Positions 25,302 to 34,089 of a stretch of DNA of 64,000 nt are shown here, piece after piece. This DNA comes from Desnuesiella massiliensis (GTDB lineage: Bacteria; Bacillota; Clostridia; Clostridiales; Clostridiaceae), in contig NZ_LN879457.1 in the NCBI RefSeq assembly GCF_001403615.1, positions 868,001 to 932,000 on the forward strand, read 5' to 3'. The first letter of the stretch is position 1, and each line of letters begins with the position of its first letter. Under the pieces are notes generated by a model. That model worked only from the letters and a program-made list of their open reading frames with translations, did not search any database and was not told the origin of the DNA. The position numbers were made by a program, and so were the translations under genes.

Positions 25302-25541
25302 TTATTGATTTTTCCAAGCTGGCAGTTTAGCCATCATCGCTTTAGCGGCAGAGTTTGCAGCCTTTTCATTTAAACCTTGAGTTTTAACGATGAAATTAGT
25401 TAAAGAATTTAATTTCTCATGGTAGGACTGCATGGTTCCATCCGAGTGACAACAATATTTGCAGTAATCTTTTTCACAATCTCCCATAGCAAAGTCTTCC
25501 GGATTTTTCATAGGCATTCCACAGGCAATACATTGTTTCAT
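25302..25541 (-). CDS. Small putative zinc-ribbon protein
   Basis: A 79-residue protein. The N-terminal half has CIACGMPM, DCEKDYCKYCCHSDG, six cysteines in zinc-ribbon-like pairs. The C-terminal half is helical with an AAKAMMAKLPAW end. It matches the putative zinc ribbon family found near regulators in Firmicutes; the molecular role is unknown. It follows the TetR gene by 21 bases on the same strand and is probably cotranscribed with it. The Shine-Dalgarno is AAGGAGG. Confidence 0.75.
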   Translation of the reverse strand: MKQCIACGMPMKNPEDFAMGDCEKDYCKYCCHSDGTMQSYHEKLNSLTNFIVKTQGLNEKAANSAAKAMMAKLPAWKNQ

Positions 25542-25562
25542 TTTATATTCCTCCTTATATTT

Positions 25563-26150
25563 TTATAGGGTAATTAAACTAATATAATGATGTAATAATT
25601 CATCGCCATATTGTTTTAGAATAGAACCATTAGAAGAAAATAAGTCTCCATTAGTTAGGTAATAATGAACTAGACTTATCCAAGTATTGAAAATTAAATG
25701 TATAGGAATTTTACGAATGACGCTTTTATCTATTTCTTTCTCTGCTGCCTTGCCAATGTGAAAGGAAATATTAGATTGAATTATAATATAAGTATTGCTA
25801 GCGCTTGCAGGAAGTAGGCGTCTTTCTATAATCAATCTTGTATAAAAAGGTTCAAATTCAATTAGGCCTTTTATATGAGCTTCTAAAACTTCATATAAAC
25901 TGCTATTGGTGTCTACTAATTCATGAAGTCTCTGTGTAATCCTAGTTCCAAATTCCTCTATTACAGCTATTAATAACTCTTCCTGCGTGGAAAAGTGAGC
26001 GAAGAGGGTTCCGTGTGATACATTTGCAGCTTTTGATATATCTGAAGTTCGAGTAGCTATTATACCATTTTCACCAAATTGCTTAATTGCTATTTCTGTT
26101 AAATGTTTTCTAGTTAAAGCTTTCTGCTTTTGTCTCTTAGTTTCTGACAT
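25563..26150 (-). CDS. TetR-family transcriptional regulator
   Basis: A 195-residue repressor. The DNA-binding helices are at about 12-60 (AIKQFGENGIIATRTSDISK, NVSHGTLFAHFSTQEELL), and the C-terminal part is a ligand-binding helical domain. A palindrome TGAGT-GTTT-ACTCA lies just upstream of its start. The short cotranscribed zinc-ribbon gene is its only obvious operon partner. The Shine-Dalgarno is AAAAGGAG. Confidence 0.85.
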   Translation of the reverse strand: MSETKRQKQKALTRKHLTEIAIKQFGENGIIATRTSDISKAANVSHGTLFAHFSTQEELLIAVIEEFGTRITQRLHELVDTNSSLYEVLEAHIKGLIEFEPFYTRLIIERRLLPASASNTYIIIQSNISFHIGKAAEKEIDKSVIRKIPIHLIFNTWISLVHYYLTNGDLFSSNGSILKQYGDELLHHYISLITL

Positions 26151-26167
26151 TACGTTAACTCCTTTTC

Positions 26168-26186
26168 AATGAGTGTTTACTCAATG
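26168..26186 (-). promoter_or_regulatory. Probable TetR operator
   Basis: AATGAGTGTTTACTCAATG contains the inverted repeat TGAGT/ACTCA with a four-base centre, 18-36 bases upstream of the regulator start. A further half-site, ACTCATT, follows at about 26195. Probably autoregulatory. Confidence 0.5.
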
Positions 26187-26379
26187 ATTATATACTCATT
26201 ATATATATGAAAAATTTTCCTGTCAACAGTTATTTTTTAAATAATATTTATTATTATTTTGTCATTATCTTATAATAGAGATTTATTTAATTTAAAACAT
26301 ATTTACTTTTAATAAGTTTTGCCTTATGTTTTATATATGATTATTAAAAATAATTAGTTCGAGGTTAGGAGGAAAAAAC

Positions 26380-27396
26380 ATGAGAGTTAATATAGCCATC
26401 AGCGGCTTTGGAAATGTAGCAAAGAAATTAATAAAATTAATAAACACAAAAGGACCTCAACTTATTGAAAAGTATAATTTGGATTTGAGTATGTGCTGCG
26501 TATTAACTAGAAAAGGATCAATTTATCATAAGAATGGATTAATACTAAATGAAATAATTAATAAAATGAATAATAAGGATGAGCTAAATAATTATATTGA
26601 AAAAAATAATTTACATTATGTAAATTATTTTCCTTCAGGCATGGATCTGCTTGTAGAATGTACACCTACAGATATAGAAACTGGAGAACCGGGGTTAAGC
26701 TATGCTCTTAAAGCCATAGAACAAGGAATGAATATAGTGTTCGCTTCTAAGGGAGCCTTAGTGACCCATTTCACTGATATATTTGATAAAGCTATAGAAA
26801 AAGGGATAGAAATTAGATATAGTGGAGCTACTGCAGCGGCATTACCTACTTTAGATATATACAACTATAGTCTTTTAGGTACAGAGATTAATTACATAGA
26901 AGGAATTTTAAATGGTACAACTAATTATATACTTACAACGATGCATGAGAAGGAAGTAAGCTATTTGGAAGCTTTAAAAGAAGCTCAGGAAAAGGGAATT
27001 GCTGAGAAAAACAGTGATTTAGATATTAAAGGTATTGATAGTGCTTGCAAAATACTATTAATTGCTAATAGCATCTACGGAAAAAATTTATCTCTTAAGG
27101 ATGTAAACATTACTGGGATTGAACATATAACTAAAGAACAAATAAGAAAAGCTTCAGAAGAAAATAAAGTTATAAAACTAATTGCAGGCGCTTATAGGAA
27201 CGGGGATAATATAAGTATTGAAGTTAAACCAAAACTTATTGATAAAAATCATTACTTTGCCAATGCTAATGGAAGGAACAAAGCTATCTTGTATAGTACG
27301 CAAGAAATGGGAGATATAATTGCGGTAGGAGGAGCCTCAGACCCCATGGGAACCGCAGCCGCCTTATTAAAAGATATTATTTCTATATATTCGTAA
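26380..27396 (+). CDS. Homoserine dehydrogenase, short form
   Basis: A 338-residue NAD(P)-dependent enzyme that reduces aspartate semialdehyde to homoserine. The Rossmann start is IAISGFGNVAKKL, the catalytic region has ASKGALV and the conserved EGILNGTTNYIL, followed by DLDIKGIDSACKI, and the end is GGASDPMGTAAALLKDI. The regulatory ACT domain of the longer form (about 430 residues) is missing, so feedback control by threonine is probably absent. No threonine or methionine genes adjoin it. A GNAT gene starts 15 bases later. No T-box or riboswitch is seen upstream. Confidence 0.8.
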   Translation: MRVNIAISGFGNVAKKLIKLINTKGPQLIEKYNLDLSMCCVLTRKGSIYHKNGLILNEIINKMNNKDELNNYIEKNNLHYVNYFPSGMDLLVECTPTDIETGEPGLSYALKAIEQGMNIVFASKGALVTHFTDIFDKAIEKGIEIRYSGATAAALPTLDIYNYSLLGTEINYIEGILNGTTNYILTTMHEKEVSYLEALKEAQEKGIAEKNSDLDIKGIDSACKILLIANSIYGKNLSLKDVNITGIEHITKEQIRKASEENKVIKLIAGAYRNGDNISIEVKPKLIDKNHYFANANGRNKAILYSTQEMGDIIAVGGASDPMGTAAALLKDIISIYS

Positions 27397-27411
27397 AAAG
27401 AGGTGAAAAGC

Positions 27412-28269
27412 ATGGAATTAGAGTTTAAAAAATTAGAACATGAGGATTATAATCAAGTATATGATATATGTAAAGATATTTGGGAGGGGACAGATTATCT
27501 TCCACAAGTTTTTCACAAGTGGGTAGATGATAAAGGACTATTTCTAGCTGCTATAGATAAGGATAAAAACAAGATAGTAGGTGTAGATAAGTATTCCATA
27601 CTTTATGATGGTTCAGGCTGGTTAGAAGGATTAAGAGTTCATAAAGATTATAGAGGATTGAAAATAGGAAAGAAGCTAGCATATAATTTATTTGATTACG
27701 CTTTAGGGGACTATGATAAAGGGCTTATTAATAAAATTGCATTTTGTACTCATGCTACTAATACAGAGAGCATAGCAATAATGAGGGAATTAAAATTCAC
27801 CTTACACACGAAGTATTTGCTTCTGCTCAAAGAATATGATAGCCTTTCTAAAGGACTACGTGAGCAGGATTTTGATGTAGCAAATTGGGAAATTACTTTA
27901 GAAGAATTTTTCAATTTAGAGTATTTTAAAAGAAGAAATAATTTGGTATCTTTGAACTTTATATTTCAAGAGCCAACAAAAGACTTATATGAAGAATTAA
28001 AGAAGGGTAATTGCTTTGTTACAATAAATGGTTATAAAGGTATAATTAAAGTTAAGGGAGAAGCTCATTTCATAGCCATAGATGATAGTTTTGAAGCTAT
28101 AGATACTTTTATGAATTATTGTTTAGTAAAATATTATAGTCTATCAACTCTAGAGCCTTTAACATCGGTTTTAGCAGAAGAGAAGAAGCTTATTAAGAAG
28201 GCTATGGACAATAATTATATATCTATGAATCAGTGGGAAGCAGATTACTTATATTATGTTTACAAATAG
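27412..28269 (+). CDS. GNAT acetyltransferase
   Basis: A 285-residue protein with an N-terminal GNAT domain (acetyl-CoA site in GLRVHKDYRGLKIGKKLAYN, then TNTESIAIMRELKF) and a less clear C-terminal half that may be a second degenerate GNAT-like domain. Substrate unknown. ATG at 27412 is preceded by AGAGGTGAAAAG; the GTG at 27403 lies inside this site. Likely cotranscribed with the homoserine dehydrogenase and ended by the terminator that follows. Confidence 0.75.
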   Translation: MELEFKKLEHEDYNQVYDICKDIWEGTDYLPQVFHKWVDDKGLFLAAIDKDKNKIVGVDKYSILYDGSGWLEGLRVHKDYRGLKIGKKLAYNLFDYALGDYDKGLINKIAFCTHATNTESIAIMRELKFTLHTKYLLLLKEYDSLSKGLREQDFDVANWEITLEEFFNLEYFKRRNNLVSLNFIFQEPTKDLYEELKKGNCFVTINGYKGIIKVKGEAHFIAIDDSFEAIDTFMNYCLVKYYSLSTLEPLTSVLAEEKKLIKKAMDNNYISMNQWEADYLYYVYK

Positions 28270-28285
28270 AATAGAAGCTAAGGTT

Positions 28286-28325
28286 AAATTGAGGTTTGTG
28301 AAAACAAGCCTCAATTTGTTTTTTT
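28286..28325 (+). terminator. Terminator after the GNAT gene
   Basis: AAATTGAGG and CCTCAATTT pair with further pairing inwards (TTTGTG/AACAAG region), and GTTTTTTT follows. It separates the amino-acid gene pair from the uronate operon. Confidence 0.8.
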
Positions 28326-28390
28326 ATGAAATCATTTTACATTGTGGAAATTAACCATAAATACAAATATAAAAAGCAAAGAATGTTTAG

Positions 28391-28402
28391 AGCTTTAAAG
28401 CT
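28391..28402 (+). promoter_or_regulatory. Candidate operator before the uronate operon
   Basis: AGCTTTAAAGCT is a perfect 12-base palindrome. A related half, TTCTAAAGC, occurs 40 bases later. It lies about 60 bases before uxaB in an AT-rich leader with several possible -10 sequences. The regulator is unknown. Confidence 0.3.
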
Positions 28403-28457
28403 ATTATATACATATATACATTAGAAAAGTTCTAAAGCATTAAGGAGGGCTGATGGT

Positions 28458-29903
28458 ATGTTGTTAAATAAAAGTACTTATAAGGAATACCAAAATCATT
28501 TAGAGAAGATAGTGCAGTTTGGCGAAGGTAACTTTTTAAGAGCCTTTGTAGACTGGATTGTAGATACTATGAACAAAAAAGGTGTTTTTAATGGAAGCGC
28601 AGTTGTAATTCAACCATTGGAAAGAGGAATGATTAACAAGTTAAATGAGCAAGATGGCTTGTACACCCTATATTTAAATGGAATAAAAGAAGGAAAAGTA
28701 GTAAGTGAACATGAGGTAATAAGTTCAATAAAAAGAGCACTTAATCCTTATTCTCAATATGAAGAATATTTACAACTAGCAGAACAAGAAGAGATAAGGT
28801 TTGTATTTTCCAATACTACTGAAGCTGGTATTGCATTTAACCAGGAGGATACCCTAGAGCACAGACCACAAAACAGCTATCCTGGGAAACTTACTGCTTT
28901 TTTATATCATAGATTTAAATTTTTTAATAGAGCTAAGGACAAAGGTCTTATAGTAATACCTTGCGAGTTAATAGATAAAAACGGAGAGATTTTAAAATCT
29001 ATAGTATTACAATATGCGAAACTATGGAATTTAGGAGAAGAATTTATTCAATGGATTGAAAAGTATAATGTGTTTTGTAATAGTTTAGTAGACAGAATTG
29101 TACCAGGATACCCAAAAGAAAAAATGAAAGAGATAACAGCAGAGTTAGGCTATGAAGATGGATTAGTTGTAGAAGGCGAACAATTTCACTTGTGGGTTAT
29201 AGAAGGACCAGGTTGGATTAAAGAAGAATTTCCAGCAGATAAAGCAGGACTAAACGTGTTGTTTGTGGAGGATTTAACTCCTTACAGAACAAGAAAAGTT
29301 AGAATTTTAAATGGAGCGCATACCTCCATGGTACCAGTAGCCTATTTATATGGATTGGATACTGTTAAAGAGGCTGTGGAGCACGAGAATTTGGGTAAAT
29401 TTATAAGACAACTGATATATGAAGAAATAATTCCAACCTTAGATTTACCTCTAGAAGAATTAGAATCCTTTGCTGAGGCAGTGTTAGATAGATTTAAAAA
29501 TCCTTTTATAAAGCATTATTTAATGAGTATAGCTCTAAATTCTATGTCAAAATTTGAAACTAGAGTGCTTCCTTCTCTTATAGAGTATAAAAGCTCTAAG
29601 GAAGCTTTACCTGATAGAATATGCTTTTCTTTGGCAGCTTTAATGCATTTTTACAAAGGTTATAGGAAAGGAGAAAAAATAGCTCTAGCTGATGAAGGAG
29701 ATATTTTAGATTTATATGAGAAGCTTTGGAATAGTAAAGAGGAGGATCTATATGAGAGAGTGGTAAGAGGAATTTTATCTTACGAAAAGCTTTGGAAGAT
29801 GGACTTAACTAGCATCGATGGATTAGAGGAAAAGATTATTTATTTCTTAAGAAAAATAGATGAAGAAGGTATAGAAAAAGCTATAAATGAGGTGATAGCT
29901 TGA
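28458..29903 (+). CDS. uxaB: Tagaturonate reductase (altronate oxidoreductase)
   Basis: A 481-residue member of the mannitol dehydrogenase superfamily. It reduces D-tagaturonate to D-altronate with NADH in the cytoplasm. The coenzyme start QFGEGNFLRAFVDWIVD, the VFSNTTEAGI motif, and the catalytic region KVRILNGAHTSMVPVAYLYG carry the conserved Lys, Asn and His. Length matches UxaB (about 480) rather than UxuB (fructuronate reductase). It heads the operon with uxaA and uxaE, whose order supports this role. The Shine-Dalgarno is GGAGGG. Confidence 0.9.
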   Translation: MLLNKSTYKEYQNHLEKIVQFGEGNFLRAFVDWIVDTMNKKGVFNGSAVVIQPLERGMINKLNEQDGLYTLYLNGIKEGKVVSEHEVISSIKRALNPYSQYEEYLQLAEQEEIRFVFSNTTEAGIAFNQEDTLEHRPQNSYPGKLTAFLYHRFKFFNRAKDKGLIVIPCELIDKNGEILKSIVLQYAKLWNLGEEFIQWIEKYNVFCNSLVDRIVPGYPKEKMKEITAELGYEDGLVVEGEQFHLWVIEGPGWIKEEFPADKAGLNVLFVEDLTPYRTRKVRILNGAHTSMVPVAYLYGLDTVKEAVEHENLGKFIRQLIYEEIIPTLDLPLEELESFAEAVLDRFKNPFIKHYLMSIALNSMSKFETRVLPSLIEYKSSKEALPDRICFSLAALMHFYKGYRKGEKIALADEGDILDLYEKLWNSKEEDLYERVVRGILSYEKLWKMDLTSIDGLEEKIIYFLRKIDEEGIEKAINEVIA

Positions 29904-31390
29904 AGGATTTTATAGTTATAAATAAAGAAGATAATGTAGCCGTTGCCTTAAAGGATTTAGAAGCTGGAAGAAGTTTTATTATAAATGACAGAGAGATCAC
30001 CCTTATAGAAGTTATAAAAAAGGGTCATAAGTTTTCAATAAAGTCTATTGATGAAGGAGAGAACATCCTTAAATATGGGCTGCCTATAGGTCATGCAAGC
30101 TGCTCCATAAATGGTGGACAATGGGTTCATGTCCATAATATAAAAACAAACTTAGCAGGTTTTGAGGAATACAAATATAATAAAAACTCAAAAGCCTTTA
30201 GCAATAAAAAGAGCAACTTCTTTAAATTTATGGGTTATAAAAGAGAAAATGGTGAAGTGGGCATAAGGAATGAGCTTTGGATAGTTCCCACAGTGGGCTG
30301 TGTAAATGGTATAGGTGAGAATATAATAAAGGAATTCAAGAAAAGAGTAGATGCATCTTCTCTAGATGCAGTGAATATCTTTAAGCATAATTATGGCTGC
30401 TCACAGCTAGGAGAAGATCATGAAAATACTAAAATAATTCTAGGGGATATAGTGAAGCACCCTAATGCTGGAGGAGTGCTTGTGCTAGGATTAGGCTGCG
30501 AAAATAATCATATGAGTGCTTTTAAAGAGAGTTTAGGGGAATACTGCCATAGTAGAGTTAGATTTTTAGTATCTCAAGAGGTGGAAGATGAGATAGAAGA
30601 AGGGGCTAAGCTTCTTATTGAATTGTTTGAGAATATGAAAAAGGATAAACGAGAACCTCAGCCTATAAGTGAGTTAAAGATAGGATTAAAATGCGGTGGG
30701 TCTGATGGATTTTCAGGTATAACCGCTAATCCACTGCTGGGGGCCTTCTCAGATTTCTTAATCAATGAAGGAGGTACCACAGTGCTTACTGAAGTGCCAG
30801 AAATGTTTGGAGCTGAAACTCTTCTAATGGAGAGAGCAAAGGATGAGCAGGTATTTAATAATATAGTGACCATGATCAATAATTTTAAACAATATTTTAT
30901 GAGTTATAACCAACCTGTCTATGAAAATCCTTCTCCAGGGAATAAAGAAGGGGGCATATCTACCTTAGAGGAGAAATCTTTAGGATGTACACAAAAATCT
31001 GGAAATTATCCTGTGGTAGACGTGCTTAATTATGGAGAGAGAATCAGGCAAAAGGGTTTAAATCTCTTAACAGGACCAGGTAATGATTTAGTAGCTTCTA
31101 CTGCTCTTGGTGCAGCAGGCTGCCATATGGTTTTATTTACCACAGGTAGAGGTACTCCCTTCGGAAGCTTTGTACCTACTATGAAAATATCCACAAATAA
31201 TGAGCTATTTAAGCTTAAACCAAGATGGATAGATTTTAATGCAGGTGAGTTATTGCTAGATAAATCTATGGAAGAGCTCCTAGAGGAATTTGTAACCTAT
31301 ATATTAAAGGTAGCTAATGGAGAACTTGTGAATAATGAGAAGAATGATTTTAGAGATATTTCAATATTTAAGCAAGGAGTAACCTTGTAG
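29900..31390 (+). CDS. uxaA: Altronate dehydratase
   Basis: A 496-residue iron-dependent dehydratase that converts D-altronate to 2-keto-3-deoxygluconate. An N-terminal SAF domain (about 1-90, with GHASCSINGGQWVHVHNI) joins the large C-terminal domain with NELWIVPTVGCVNG, FKHNYGCSQLGEDH, LGLGCENN, KCGGSDGFSG and TGRGTPFG. These Cys and His clusters are those of the family. The start is a TTG that overlaps uxaB by four bases, with GAGGTGAT upstream. Full length with no defect. Confidence 0.93.
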   Translation: MKDFIVINKEDNVAVALKDLEAGRSFIINDREITLIEVIKKGHKFSIKSIDEGENILKYGLPIGHASCSINGGQWVHVHNIKTNLAGFEEYKYNKNSKAFSNKKSNFFKFMGYKRENGEVGIRNELWIVPTVGCVNGIGENIIKEFKKRVDASSLDAVNIFKHNYGCSQLGEDHENTKIILGDIVKHPNAGGVLVLGLGCENNHMSAFKESLGEYCHSRVRFLVSQEVEDEIEEGAKLLIELFENMKKDKREPQPISELKIGLKCGGSDGFSGITANPLLGAFSDFLINEGGTTVLTEVPEMFGAETLLMERAKDEQVFNNIVTMINNFKQYFMSYNQPVYENPSPGNKEGGISTLEEKSLGCTQKSGNYPVVDVLNYGERIRQKGLNLLTGPGNDLVASTALGAAGCHMVLFTTGRGTPFGSFVPTMKISTNNELFKLKPRWIDFNAGELLLDKSMEELLEEFVTYILKVANGELVNNEKNDFRDISIFKQGVTL

Positions 31391-31407
31391 AGCTAGGAGG
31401 AGTTTTA

Positions 31408-32892
31408 GTGAAAAAGGACATTTATAAGATATTTGAAGAAAACAGTTTTAACATGAAAGAAAATCACCTAGAGGTTTACACAGAGTCTATATATTATATA
31501 GAGGAAACCTTAGTGAGTATGGTTAAACTTAATGGAAAAAAATATTTGATGGTTAATGGAGACCATAATATATATGGAGAACTTGATGGGAAATTTTATA
31601 ATAATTTAAAGCTATGTCCTTTAACCCATGAAAATAGATTAGTTCTAAATAAATATTTTGATTTTACAATACCAAAAGCCTTTGGCAAAAATATAGCTAC
31701 TATGGGCTTAGGGGATAGATTGGGAATGGCTTCTGTAGGACATATCAAAACTATTAAAAATAGGGACGTTAGGCCTATACTGGCTCAACAGAGTATTAGG
31801 GAACTTAATCTTACTGGACGAACCTATGAGGAAGTTTTAGATTGTGCTTGTTTTGCAGCCTTTCAAGAAGGATATAAACAAGGCTTTGGAGCAGATGGGG
31901 ATCATTTGAAAGAGGAGCAGCATATAAAGCTAGCCTTAGACCTTGGATTTTCCATGATTACTTTAGATTGCTCCGAGAAGATAAATAACCATGTGGAGAA
32001 ATATTCTCCTCTAGTTATTAAAGAGAAATATGAGAATTTGCCTAATTTAGTGAAAAATTATTATGAAGATAAGTATTTAAAGAAAAGTTTTAAATTAATG
32101 AACAATTCTTTAACTTATAGCAAAGAAGAACTCATGAAGTATGTATTAGTCTATAGGGAGTCCATAGATTTTATAGTATATATATATGATAAATATATTA
32201 GTAATCATTCATTAGCTGTAGATTTTGAAGTATCTATTGACGAAACTACTACTCCAACCACTCCATTAGCACACTATTTCGTTGGTAAAGAGCTTGTAGA
32301 TAGAGGTGTGGATGTAAATAGTATGGCCCCAAGATTCTGTGGAGAATTTCAAAAGGGAATAGATTATATAGGAGATAAAGAGCAATTTGAGAGAGAGTTT
32401 AGACTTCATGCTGAAATCAGTGATTATTTTGGATATAAAATCAGTATTCACTCCGGCAGCGATAAGTTTAGTGTGTTCCCTATAATTGCAAAATACACTG
32501 CAGGAAGATTTCATGTAAAAACCGCAGGAACCAATTGGTTAGAGGCTATGAGGGTAATTGCTGAGGAAAGGCCAGAACTTTATAGGAGAATGCATAGCTA
32601 TGCCCTAGAGCATTTTGAAGAAGCAAAGGCCTACTATCATGTGACTACGGATTTAAATAAAATTAAAGCTCTAGATAAGGTACAGGATAGTAATTTAAAG
32701 GATTATTTAGAGGAAGATAATGCAAGACAATTAATCCACATAACCTATGGCATATTGCTTCAAGCAAAGGATGAAAAAGGAGAGAGTTTATTTAAAAAAG
32801 AGTTTTATAATGCCTTAGAACAATTAGAAAAAGAATATGATAATGTATTGATAAAACACATAGGTAAACATTTATCTTTGTTAGGAAAGTAA
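31408..32892 (+). CDS. uxaE: Tagaturonate/fructuronate epimerase
   Basis: A 494-residue enzyme of the UxaE family described first from Thermotoga, which interconverts D-tagaturonate and D-fructuronate at C3. Family features include GLGDRLGMASVGHI near the start, GFGADGDHLKEEQH, SIDETTTPTTPLAH and FGYKISIHSGSDKFS. Its presence lets glucuronate-derived fructuronate enter the UxaB/UxaA branch, so a separate UxuAB pair is not needed. The start is GTG with AGGAGG upstream. No uxaC isomerase is in the window. Confidence 0.85.
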   Translation: MKKDIYKIFEENSFNMKENHLEVYTESIYYIEETLVSMVKLNGKKYLMVNGDHNIYGELDGKFYNNLKLCPLTHENRLVLNKYFDFTIPKAFGKNIATMGLGDRLGMASVGHIKTIKNRDVRPILAQQSIRELNLTGRTYEEVLDCACFAAFQEGYKQGFGADGDHLKEEQHIKLALDLGFSMITLDCSEKINNHVEKYSPLVIKEKYENLPNLVKNYYEDKYLKKSFKLMNNSLTYSKEELMKYVLVYRESIDFIVYIYDKYISNHSLAVDFEVSIDETTTPTTPLAHYFVGKELVDRGVDVNSMAPRFCGEFQKGIDYIGDKEQFEREFRLHAEISDYFGYKISIHSGSDKFSVFPIIAKYTAGRFHVKTAGTNWLEAMRVIAEERPELYRRMHSYALEHFEEAKAYYHVTTDLNKIKALDKVQDSNLKDYLEEDNARQLIHITYGILLQAKDEKGESLFKKEFYNALEQLEKEYDNVLIKHIGKHLSLLGK

Positions 32893-32934
32893 AATGTATA
32901 GATGCCCAAATTATGATGTAGAAGAGGTGTTCAT

Positions 32935-34077
32935 ATGGAAGGTCCAAGAAGCTGCAAAAAAGAGGAGTTGAAGGAAGTCATAGCACTAATTGATGGAACT
33001 TTTAGAATTCCAAGGGGCTATGCCCCTACTATGGGTAAGGAATTTCCATTGCTATTGGGAGAAAAGAATTTGGATAATATTAGAATAATACTAGAACATG
33101 GAAAGCCTGTAGCAGATGTTAATTATTACAAAACAAAAGTATTCATAGAAGGAGTCCCTATTAATGTAGCTTCCATTGGAGCGGTGTGCAGCCATGAAAA
33201 AGTTCGTGGTAAAGGATATGCTTCATTGATATTGGATGATGTAGAAAGCAGGCTAGTAAAGGATAATGTTCATCTAATGCTTGTTTCTGGAAGCAGGAAT
33301 CTTTACTTAAGAAGGCATTGCTGTGTCACAGGACAGTGCTGTGAATATACTATAGGTTTCTTAGGTAAAAGCTTTGAAGAAATTAAGCTAATAGATATCA
33401 ATAATGATAATCTATACAAAATGGTTAAATTGTATAATGCTCAAAGTACTAGGTTCAGTAGAAGCTATCAGGAGTTTGAGCATTTATTTAAAGGAGCTAC
33501 TACTCCTTGGGCAAACCTGTCCTATAACAATTATTTAATTGAGTATGACCATCAGGTTCGAGGATATATAGTTCTAAGAACCTACTCCGATGCAAAAGGG
33601 GATAATTTCGGATATGTGGTAGAATGCTCAGGGGATGAAAATGCACTATGGAAAGCTATGCAAAATATTATTGAAAAGTTAAAGTTAAAGCTTATCAATA
33701 TGCCATTAAACTTTAGTGATTCCATGGTTAAAAGTACCATATTTAATAATGTACCTAAGAAAAATATGAATATGCTAGGAACTGTAAAGGTTATGAATTT
33801 TACATCATTGATGAAGGCTTTAGAACCTTATTTTAATCAATATGTAGAGGATAAATTACTAGGAGCTTTACAATGCAGTGAAGATAAAGCTAAATTCATA
33901 TTTAAACTAGATGAAGAAGTCTTAGAAATAAATTCTCAACAGGAATTAGTAGATTTGATCTTTGGAAATTGGGAAAAGGCAGACTTACTAGAGAACTGTC
34001 CCCCTAAATTGAAGGCCTTCTTTAATAAAGTATTTCCTATACCCTTCCCTTGGCCGGGAAATATGAATTTTCAGTAA
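32935..34077 (+). CDS. Eis-like GNAT acetyltransferase with SCP2-type C-terminal domain
   Basis: A 380-residue protein. The N-terminal GNAT domain has VASIGAVCSHEKVRGKGYAS as acetyl-CoA site and a Cys-rich RRHCCVTGQCCEY loop. A second GNAT-like module (about 150-280) and an SCP2-like C-terminal domain (about 285-380) ending PIPFPWPGNMNFQ follow. The three-part layout is that of Eis-type acetyltransferases. Being inside the glycan operon, it may N-acetylate an amino sugar or clear a free amine, which is inference. ATG has AGAGGTG upstream. Confidence 0.75.
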   Translation: MEGPRSCKKEELKEVIALIDGTFRIPRGYAPTMGKEFPLLLGEKNLDNIRIILEHGKPVADVNYYKTKVFIEGVPINVASIGAVCSHEKVRGKGYASLILDDVESRLVKDNVHLMLVSGSRNLYLRRHCCVTGQCCEYTIGFLGKSFEEIKLIDINNDNLYKMVKLYNAQSTRFSRSYQEFEHLFKGATTPWANLSYNNYLIEYDHQVRGYIVLRTYSDAKGDNFGYVVECSGDENALWKAMQNIIEKLKLKLINMPLNFSDSMVKSTIFNNVPKKNMNMLGTVKVMNFTSLMKALEPYFNQYVEDKLLGALQCSEDKAKFIFKLDEEVLEINSQQELVDLIFGNWEKADLLENCPPKLKAFFNKVFPIPFPWPGNMNFQ

Positions 34078-34089
34078 AGGAGAGTAATT

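Noticed and set aside
26151..26379. Search for a T-box or riboswitch before homoserine dehydrogenase
   Set aside because: No T-box TGGNACCGCG-type sequence, specifier stem or other riboswitch core is present; only AT-rich DNA and the TetR operator.
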